A stretch of 5,413 bases of DNA from the NCBI GenBank assembly GCA_905215275.1, contig CAJMPE010000131.1:1-5413 (forward strand), written 5' to 3'. The notes below the pieces were generated by a model, which saw only the letters and a list, made by a program, of their open reading frames with translations, made no database searches and was not told the DNA's origin. The stretch is from an uncultured bacterium. GTDB lineage: Bacteria; Actinomycetota; Coriobacteriia; Coriobacteriales; Coriobacteriaceae. Of this stretch, positions 1 to 4,524 are shown piece by piece. Position 1 is the first letter of the stretch; every line of letters starts with the position of its first letter. The position numbers and the translations under genes are program-made.

Positions 1-172
1 GCAGCTGTTCTCCCTCGCCTGCCGCGGCCTTGACCAAAACGCCGCCGAGGATCTGTTCATCCGCGCCAAGCTGGAGGACGCCGCGCTTTCCGCCACCGAT
101 GAGCGCACCCGCGCTGCCGTCGTCCGCTTGGGCAACAACCTGATCGATAACTTTGAAGAGGAGCTCGCATGA
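1..172 (+). CDS. sufD: SufB/SufD-family Fe-S assembly protein, C-terminal end (probably SufD)
   Basis: Only the last 56 codons are present, read from base 2 to the TGA at 170-172. The peptide begins QLFSLACRGLDQNAAEDLFI and ends NNLIDNFEEELA. The segment 'L-x-S-R/C-G-L-x-x-x-x-A-x-x-L-x-I' matches the C-terminal helix of SufB/SufD proteins, where it follows the beta-helix core. SufD partners SufB and the ATPase SufC in the cytosolic SufBCD scaffold complex, on which Fe-S clusters are built. The stop codon overlaps the sufS start in an ATGA junction, so the two are almost certainly co-transcribed and translationally coupled. SufD is preferred over SufB because sufD commonly directly precedes sufS in Gram-positive operons; the fragment alone does not separate the two paralogues. 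Confidence 0.8.
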   Translation, partial: QLFSLACRGLDQNAAEDLFIRAKLEDAALSATDERTRAAVVRLGNNLIDNFEEELA

Positions 173-1494
173 TCGATACCGAGCACGTAAAATGCGATAC
201 CTGCACCGCCCCCGAGCCTATGGAGCTCGACGCCAGCGACGAGGCTTCGCGCGGCTGGCCCACCGTGGACATCGAGACTAATCCCTACAAGGCGCAGTTC
301 CCGCTGTTCCAGCAGCATCCCGAGATCGCCTTCCTCGATAGCGCCGCCACCGCGCAGCGCCCCGCTTGCGTGCTCGACGCCGAGCGCGATTTCTACCAGC
401 GCATGAACGCCAACCCGCTGCGCGGCTTGTACTCATTGTCCGTCGAGGCCACCGATGCCATCGCCAAGGTCCGCCAGCAGATCGCCGACCTCATCGGCGC
501 CGCCCAGGCTAACGAAGTCGTCTTCACCCGCAACACCAGCGAGTCGCTCAACCTAGTCGCCAAGAGCTTTGCGCCCACAGTGCTGGAGCCCGGCGACGAG
601 GTCGTCATCACCATCATGGAGCACCACTCCAACCTGATCCCGTGGCAGCAGGTCTGCCGCGAGACCGGTGCCAAGCTTGTCTACCTCTATCCCACCAAGA
701 CCGGCCAGCTCACCACCGAGGAGGTTCTGGCCAAGGTGGGTCCCAAGACCAAGATTCTGGCCGTGGGTCAGGTCTCCAACGTGTTAGGCGTCGAGAACCC
801 GGTCAAGAACCTCGGCAAGCTCGTGCACAAGTACGGCGGCTATCTGGTTGTCGACGGCGCACAGTCGCTGCCGCACATGCCGGTCAACGTGGCCGATCTG
901 GGCGCCGACTTCTTTGCCTTTAGCGCGCACAAGGCCATGGGCCCCATGGGCATCGGCGTGCTGTGGGGCAAGATGAACCTGCTCAACGCCATGCCGCCCA
1001 TGCTCACCGGCGGCGAGATGATCGATTCGGTCACCGAGCAGGACGCCGTCTGGGCGCCCGTCCCCGAGAAGTTCGAGGCCGGCACGCAGGATGCCGCCGG
1101 CATCTTCGCCACAGGCGCGGCTCTTGATTACCTCGTCAACACCGTTGGCTACGAAAACATCCAGGCACGCGAGCAGGCACTCGTCCACTATCTGATGGGC
1201 GAACTCATGCAGCTCGACTTTGTCCAGATCATCGGCTCCATCTATTGGGACAACCATCACGGCGTCGTCAGCTTTAACGTCAAGGGCATCCACCCGCACG
1301 ATGTCGCGAGCATCATGGACATGGACGGCGTATGCATCCGCGCCGGCCACCACTGCGCGCAGCCGCTGCTTACCTGGCTGGGCGTCGAGAACCTCGCCTG
1401 CTGCCGCGCCAGCGTGGCCTTCTACAACGACAAGGCCGACATCGATAAGTTCATCGCCGGCCTGCATCACGTTTGGAGCACGTTCAATGGGTAA
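169..1494 (+). CDS. sufS: SufS-type (group II) cysteine desulfurase
   Basis: This 441-residue PLP enzyme converts L-cysteine to L-alanine and leaves a persulfide on its active-site cysteine, supplying sulfur for Fe-S assembly in the cytosol. Visible landmarks, with E. coli SufS equivalents from family knowledge: EHHSN at 151-155 (His that stacks on PLP), VVDGAQ at 227-232 (D229 and Q232), SAHK at 252-255 (K255 binds PLP), RAGHHCAQP at 391-399 (C396 carries the persulfide) and R413 (substrate carboxylate). RxGHHCAQP is the group II signature; IscS/NifS-type enzymes differ here. The ATG at 169 overlaps the upstream stop and has GAGGAG about 7 bases before it, so I chose it. This gives a tail about 30 residues longer than the usual SufS of roughly 406, containing C-D-T-C at 9-12; a later ATG at 220 (M18) is possible but has a poorer RBS. 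It overlaps sufU by 8 bases. The next gene being sufU makes SufU its likely sulfur acceptor. Confidence 0.95.
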   Translation: MIDTEHVKCDTCTAPEPMELDASDEASRGWPTVDIETNPYKAQFPLFQQHPEIAFLDSAATAQRPACVLDAERDFYQRMNANPLRGLYSLSVEATDAIAKVRQQIADLIGAAQANEVVFTRNTSESLNLVAKSFAPTVLEPGDEVVITIMEHHSNLIPWQQVCRETGAKLVYLYPTKTGQLTTEEVLAKVGPKTKILAVGQVSNVLGVENPVKNLGKLVHKYGGYLVVDGAQSLPHMPVNVADLGADFFAFSAHKAMGPMGIGVLWGKMNLLNAMPPMLTGGEMIDSVTEQDAVWAPVPEKFEAGTQDAAGIFATGAALDYLVNTVGYENIQAREQALVHYLMGELMQLDFVQIIGSIYWDNHHGVVSFNVKGIHPHDVASIMDMDGVCIRAGHHCAQPLLTWLGVENLACCRASVAFYNDKADIDKFIAGLHHVWSTFNG

Positions 1495-1921
1495 TCTGTA
1501 CACCTCCACCACGTTTATGGAGCACAACTCGCACCCCGACTATAAGTACGAGATGGACGCTCCCACGCACGAGCACGAAGGCATCAACCCCAGCTGCGGC
1601 GACGAGCTCACCTTGCAGCTGCGTGTCGAGAACGGCGTGATTGAGGAGGCCTCGTTTACCGGTCATGGCTGCGCCATCAGCCAGGCCAGCGCCGACATCA
1701 TGGCCGACCTCATCACCGGCGAGACGGTCGAAGAGGCACGCCGCCTGGCCGGGCTTTTCCTCGCCATGATCCGTGGCGAGAAACTCTCCGAGGAGGACCT
1801 GGAAGACCTGGACGAAGCCGCCCAGCTCCAGGACATCTCGCACATGCCCGCCCGCGTCAAGTGCGCCGAGCTCGCCTGGCGCACCCTCGACGGCATGCTC
1901 GAGGGGCAAGCTAACCAATAA
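1487..1921 (+). CDS. sufU: SufU zinc-dependent sulfur-transfer protein
   Basis: This 144-residue protein has the IscU fold but is of SufU type. In Bacillus subtilis SufU accepts the persulfide from SufS through a zinc-bound cysteine and hands it to SufBCD, acting as a transferase rather than a scaffold. The four expected zinc ligands are all present: C37 and D39 in NPSCGD, C62 in GHGCAIS, and C126 in RVKCAEL. The 64-residue gap between the second and third cysteines matches SufU, which carries an insertion, and not IscU, where the gap is about 43. The acidic run at 101-111 (SEEDLEDLDEA) lies in that insertion. The ATG at 1487 is preceded by GGAG at 1475-1478, 8 bases away, and lies inside the end of sufS in another frame. 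A reading frame runs open upstream from 1220, but that part is an out-of-frame reading of sufS. A strong terminator follows 30 bases after the stop. Confidence 0.95.
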   Translation: MGNLYTSTTFMEHNSHPDYKYEMDAPTHEHEGINPSCGDELTLQLRVENGVIEEASFTGHGCAISQASADIMADLITGETVEEARRLAGLFLAMIRGEKLSEEDLEDLDEAAQLQDISHMPARVKCAELAWRTLDGMLEGQANQ

Positions 1922-1951
1922 CGGATGCCCCGAATCCAAGGATTTTGATTG

Positions 1952-1984
1952 CCGGGCCGCCCGATACGGGCGGCCCGGTTTTTT
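1952..1984 (+). terminator. Intrinsic terminator of the suf operon
   Basis: A perfect 12-bp GC-only stem (CCGGGCCGCCCG at 1952-1963, CGGGCGGCCCGG at 1967-1978) closes a 3-base ATA loop and is followed directly by six T's (1979-1984). It starts 30 bases after the sufU stop. The T-run lies only on the + strand side, so it should stop the suf transcript and not the converging transposase-like gene. Confidence 0.95.
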
Positions 1985-2076
1985 CATAACGAGCGCACAC
2001 AGCCCACGCGTCCGGCGCCCCATCTGTCATTTATCGCACGGCCAACCGCAAACACGAGCGTTTTCCACCGTACCAA

Positions 2077-2159
2077 AGGCTTGCGGCAGGGCCACAGGCA
2101 CGCCAGGCAATGTCCCAAGCCTCGTCTTGCCGGGCTCCGGCTCGACTCGCGCCTGCCGC
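2077..2159. other. Possible structured segment with competing pairings
   Basis: GCGGCAGG (2083-2090) can pair with CCTGCCGC (2152-2159), enclosing GGCAA (2106-2110) paired with TTGCC (2127-2131). A competing helix joins AGGCTTG (2077-2083) to CAAGCCT (2116-2122). All these stems are perfect but short, in GC-rich DNA where such matches arise easily. No gene follows in a position that would suggest a riboswitch or attenuator. Weak; no known RNA family was recognised. Confidence 0.2.
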
Positions 2160-2182
2160 GGACGGGTCCCATAGGGTGCGGC

Positions 2183-2218
2183 GTGCATTTTTTCGAGTAT
2201 TCTGCACGACAAGTCGTG
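2183..2218 (+). repeat. Hairpin unit A of an inverted pair
   Basis: The unit reads GTGCA (2183-2187), seven bases, GAGTATTCTGCA (2195-2206), then a short hairpin with arms CACGAC (2205-2210) and GTCGTG (2213-2218) around AA. The same arrangement, with 16 of 17 fixed positions identical and the same 7-base spacer, recurs on the opposite strand at 2373-2415. Short conserved head plus hairpin, in face-to-face pairs near a RAYT-like gene, resembles REP/BIME elements, but copies elsewhere in the genome cannot be seen from here. Confidence 0.45.
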
Positions 2219-2372
2219 TGCATACGCATCGGAAGCGTTAATCAACATCTCCAGGCGCCTTTATATTGCGTTTTAGAACAAACATCGTGGTCTCGGGGGC
2301 CCAAACATGGGCTTCAGGGGCGCATCGGCAGGCATAAATAGCTTCAGGGTCCGTATGTTGCAAAATTGCGGC

Positions 2373-2415
2373 GGTGCCGACAGCACCACGATGCAGAAAA
2401 CTCCGCTTTTTGCAC
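2373..2415 (-). repeat. Hairpin unit B, opposite orientation to unit A
   Basis: Read on the - strand from 2415, the unit is GTGCA (2415-2411), seven bases, GAGTTTTCTGCA (2403-2392), then a hairpin with arms GGTGC and GCACC (2387-2383 and 2377-2373) around a 5-base loop. The head itself can also fold, with a 10-position stem holding one mismatch and one G-T pair (TGCAAAAAGC against GTTTTCTGCA). Unit B points towards unit A across about 155 bases. Head sequence and spacer length are shared with unit A; the spacer sequence and hairpin arms are not. Confidence 0.45.
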
Positions 2416-2575
2416 GGCGCAGACGGGGGTAGGTACGGGCAAAAGCGAGCTGAGGCGTTAATTTATGCATGGCGGCGATCGTTCTATGCAAATTAAGAAG
2501 TGCAGTTACCGTACCGAGCTTTTAGAACAGTGGTTGTGGCGTATGGGCGACCCCAGCTGCGGTGCCCGGGCGGCC

Positions 2576-3379
2576 CTACACCACGTTTCCGCCAGTCCTC
2601 ACCGCCGTTCGTGCACAGGCACGCACGATACGAGAAACGGTACTTTTGCCAATCCCCGTATATCGCTCAATCTGACGCACCGTAAAGCCGGCATCGTGCA
2701 ATCCAAGGATAACGATATTGCGCTGCGCCGGCGGTGCGGCTTTAACCCCGCGGAGCGGAACCCCGAGCCCCTTCGCCAACTTTTCGGCAAAGGCGTGCCG
2801 CTCCCACTCCGTCTCTTCCATATCGGGCATCGCTGGCTCGCTGCCGTCGGACGTCGAAAGCGAATGGGCAACAAAGCCCTCGGCAGAACCAAAAAGTTCA
2901 AGCACGCAAGAATGATCAGAAAATCCCCTCGTCATATCGTTGTCATAGGCCCGTAGATACTCGGCAAAGCTGCTCCACGGATAGCGCTCAATCAGAGCAA
3001 TACCCGCCTCCTGCGGGCCAGCGTGTACAGAGCGAATAGCCTCCATCACCTGCCAGTCGGTATCGAGCGAGCGGCGCTCAAAACGCTCACGAAACAGGCA
3101 GCCCGCGCGCCCAGTGCGCTTATTAAACCGACGAGCATACGTCAACAGCAGCCGCTGCATGGCCGCGCTCATTTCGTCCTCGTAATCCAATAGCACCAGA
3201 TCCACGTGGTCGCCCATGAGACACCACGCCACAATCGTCACCCGGGTATCGCGGCAGCACTCACGCATCAGTTCCAGGAACTCCCAGCGATCTGCATCGT
3301 TCTCAAAGATCAGTTGCTTGCCTGTACCGCGGGCACAGACATGATAAAAGCCGGTAACCGTTCTCCAAACGCGCTGCAT
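2576..3379 (-). CDS. RAYT/IS200-like transposase-family protein with degenerate active site and C-terminal HTH
   Basis: This 267-residue protein has the layout of REP-associated tyrosine transposases (Y1/IS200-like superfamily). It shows G-F-Y-H-V at 10-14, then ARGTGKQLIFENDADRWEFL at 16-35, AWCLMGDHVDLVL at 51-63, YARRFNKRTGRAGCLF at 81-96, R-S-V-H-A-G-P at 116-122 and YPWSS at 133-137. Active relatives carry a metal-binding H-hydrophobic-H motif (typically MPNHVHLL) and a tyrosine in R-Y-I-H-x-N-P. Here these read H58-V59-D60 and R-S117-V-H, so the second His and the Tyr both appear lost. Residues 220-253 form a convincing helix-turn-helix (DAGFTVRQIERYTGIGKSTV at 229-248). The frame is intact, which argues against a fresh pseudogene. 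The ATG at 3379 is chosen because it has AAGGGAG just upstream and begins where family similarity begins; a TTG at 3454 would add 25 residues unlike the family. It converges on sufU and diverges from the scaffold gene. It may be an immobile, domesticated DNA-binding protein. Confidence 0.8.
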   Translation of the reverse strand: MQRVWRTVTGFYHVCARGTGKQLIFENDADRWEFLELMRECCRDTRVTIVAWCLMGDHVDLVLLDYEDEMSAAMQRLLLTYARRFNKRTGRAGCLFRERFERRSLDTDWQVMEAIRSVHAGPQEAGIALIERYPWSSFAEYLRAYDNDMTRGFSDHSCVLELFGSAEGFVAHSLSTSDGSEPAMPDMEETEWERHAFAEKLAKGLGVPLRGVKAAPPAQRNIVILGLHDAGFTVRQIERYTGIGKSTVSRIVRACARTAVRTGGNVV

Positions 3380-3383
3380 GACG

Positions 3384-3390
3384 CTCCCTT
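3384..3390 (-). promoter_or_regulatory. Ribosome binding site deciding the RAYT-like start
   Basis: On the - strand the sequence AAGGGAG lies 4 bases before the ATG at 3379; counting from AAGG the spacing is 7. The in-frame TTG at 3454 was not chosen because the added N-terminal sequence does not resemble the family, so the ATG is the better start. Confidence 0.6.
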
Positions 3391-3600
3391 CGCCGGGATC
3401 TGCTTGCCATCCAATACAGCACGATTGAAGCGCGCCATCAAAACATTCACGCAAAACAATACACTCGCGCGGCCAAAGGCAGTATACAGGCGGCGAACGG
3501 CATCATAGCTACAGGTCAGACAACGCGACATAGTCAAAAGCTTGAACAGAACCGACCCCCTTCAGCGAACCGCACAGCCGCAAACAGCTTTGTTAAATCG

Positions 3601-3634
3601 TTTCAATTGAAAGTTCCGCGCATCTCGCTACGAA
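3601..3634 (+). promoter_or_regulatory. Perfect 12-bp palindrome overlapping a weak promoter-like motif
   Basis: TTTCAATTGAAA (3601-3612) is a perfect AT-rich inverted repeat in otherwise GC-rich DNA, 160 bases upstream of the scaffold gene. Its right half supplies TTGAAA (3607-3612), a plausible -35; TACGAA at 3629-3634, 16 bases on, is a poor but possible -10. A repressor bound to the palindrome would then block this promoter. MarR-family and other dimeric regulators use sites of this general shape, but I cannot name the regulator. It could equally act on the divergent gene. Confidence 0.3.
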
Positions 3635-3771
3635 AACTGAGCCGTTCGCCGAATATTCCGTGCATTTCGCGGTATTATAGGGGCTGCATGTCATGTCCCT
3701 TTCGAAGGGTCGCCCGGCAATCGCCAGCCACGACCCCCAGACGGGACGCCAACACGATAGAGAGGAGAGGC

Positions 3772-4506
3772 ATGCAGTACTCACAGGAAGTGGAGAACAT
3801 GTGCCCCGTTGCCAAGGGTGCATACCACGGCCCCGCGCCCATCCCCGAGGAGGGCAAGTGGGTCCAGGCTAAGGAGATTTCCGACATCTCCGGTCTTACG
3901 CACGGTGTGGGTTGGTGCGCACCTCAGCAGGGCGCCTGCAAGCTCACGCTGAACGTCAAGGACGGCATCATCGAGGAGGCCCTCGTTGAGACCATCGGCT
4001 GCTCGGGCATGACCCACTCTGCCGCCATGGCTTCCGAGATCCTTCCCGGCAAGACCATCCTCGAGGCCCTCAACACCGACCTCGTCTGCGACGCCATCAA
4101 CGTTGCTATGCGCGAGATCTTCCTGCAGATCGTTTACGGCCGCAGCCAGACCGCGTTCTCCGAGGGCGGCCTGCCCGTGGGCGCCTCCCTCGACGACCTC
4201 GGCAAGGGCCTTCGCTCTCAGGTCGGCACCATGTTCGGCACCAAGGCCAAGGGCGCTCGTTACCTCGAGCTCGCCCAGGGCTACGTCACCCGCATGGCTC
4301 TCAACGACAAGAACGAGATCATCGCGTTCGAGTTCCTGAACCTCGGCAAGTTCACCGACGCCGTCAAGGCCGGCAAGACCCCCGAGGAGGCCATCGCTGG
4401 CGCTATGGGCCACTATGGTCAGTGGGAGAACGCTGCCAAGTACATCGACCCGCGCACCGACGAGGAGACTCACTCCGTCGCCAGCGTGTTCCCGGTTCAC
4501 GAGTAG
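3772..4506 (+). CDS. NifU/IscU-like iron-sulfur scaffold protein, partner of the GGGtGRT gene
   Basis: This 244-residue protein resembles the NifU N-terminal (IscU) domain in two places. Y-S-Q-E-V at 3-7 matches the domain's usual YSxxV start. GWCAPQQGACKLTLNVKDGI at 47-66 followed by TIGCSGMTHSAAMASEILPG at 74-93 and KTILEAL at 94-100 matches the first two cysteine regions. C49 and C77 are the likely equivalents of the first two IscU cysteines. C56 is extra, C106 lies too close to C77 (29 residues instead of about 43) to be the usual third ligand, and C11 sits near the N-terminus. The usual C-G-D is C-A-P, so the conserved Asp is missing. Residues 174-208 look like a cysteine-free second copy of 57-100. 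The ATG at 3772 follows AGGAGAGG; M10 (3799) is an alternative start. Codon use is strongly biased to preferred codons, suggesting high expression. Cytosolic; a role in Fe-S or metal-cofactor handling is inferred from homology. Confidence 0.8.
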   Translation: MQYSQEVENMCPVAKGAYHGPAPIPEEGKWVQAKEISDISGLTHGVGWCAPQQGACKLTLNVKDGIIEEALVETIGCSGMTHSAAMASEILPGKTILEALNTDLVCDAINVAMREIFLQIVYGRSQTAFSEGGLPVGASLDDLGKGLRSQVGTMFGTKAKGARYLELAQGYVTRMALNDKNEIIAFEFLNLGKFTDAVKAGKTPEEAIAGAMGHYGQWENAAKYIDPRTDEETHSVASVFPVHE

Positions 4507-4524
4507 AAAGGGAGGGAAATAACT

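Larger units (their letters stand above)
1985..2575. other. Gene-poor intergenic stretch with hairpins and short repeats
   Basis: I see no gene here that I can support. Open frames on either strand (for example 1949-2341 on + and 2273-2491 on -) show no family motif, lack good ribosome binding sites and overlap the hairpin elements or the terminator. No tRNA, rRNA or CRISPR pattern is visible. The stretch holds: possible nested pairing at 2077-2159; two related hairpin units at 2183-2218 and 2373-2415 in opposite orientation; a 9-base direct repeat GCTTCAGGG at 2311 and 2341; and a 10-base direct repeat TTTTAGAACA at 2271 and 2520. It lies downstream of both flanking genes, so it is not an obvious promoter region. 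I saw no clear terminator with a T-tract for the - strand gene. It could be a degenerate or BIME-like repeat region linked to the neighbouring transposase-like gene. Confidence 0.6.
3380..3771. other. Divergent intergenic region between the RAYT-like gene and the Fe-S scaffold operon
   Basis: These 392 bases must hold the starts of both flanking transcripts unless they are read from further away. Seen here: the palindrome at 3601-3612; a TATTAT hexamer (3673-3678) usable as a -10 box for the + strand operon but without a good -35 at 17 bases; and a small hairpin CCCTT-TCG-AAGGG (3697-3709) in the probable leader. On the - strand, TATACT preceded by TG (3481-3488) could be an extended -10 for the transposase-like gene, again with no convincing -35. 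A - strand open frame from an ATG at 3531 to 3310 overlaps the start of the transposase-like gene, lacks a ribosome binding site and matches nothing I recognise. No RNA gene was recognised. Confidence 0.5.

Noticed and set aside
784..1527. 247-residue open frame on the - strand
   Set aside because: It is antisense to sufS, whose active-site motifs are certain, and shows no family motif.
1949..2341. 130-residue + strand open frame
   Set aside because: It begins before and reads through the terminator and hairpin unit A, has no good ribosome binding site and is rich in Arg and Pro, as random GC-rich frames are.
2311..2349. Direct repeat GCTTCAGGG spaced exactly 30 bases, considered as a CRISPR-like unit
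   Set aside because: There are only two copies of nine bases, with no third repeat and no cas gene, so chance explains it.
2545..2575. Hairpin GGGC(G)ACC / GGTGCCC just after the RAYT-like stop, considered as its terminator
   Set aside because: It has a bulge and no T-tract on the - strand side.
3310..3531. Small - strand open frame from an ATG at 3531, overlapping the RAYT-like start
   Set aside because: No ribosome binding site precedes it, it matches nothing recognised, and it overlaps the transposase-like gene by about 70 bases. A leader peptide cannot be excluded but is not supported.
3491..3651. 11-bp inverted repeat CGGCGAACGGC (3491-3501) and GCCGTTCGCCG (3641-3651)
   Set aside because: A few 11-bp matches are expected by chance across a window of this size, and the match does not extend. 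I do not read it as transposon ends.
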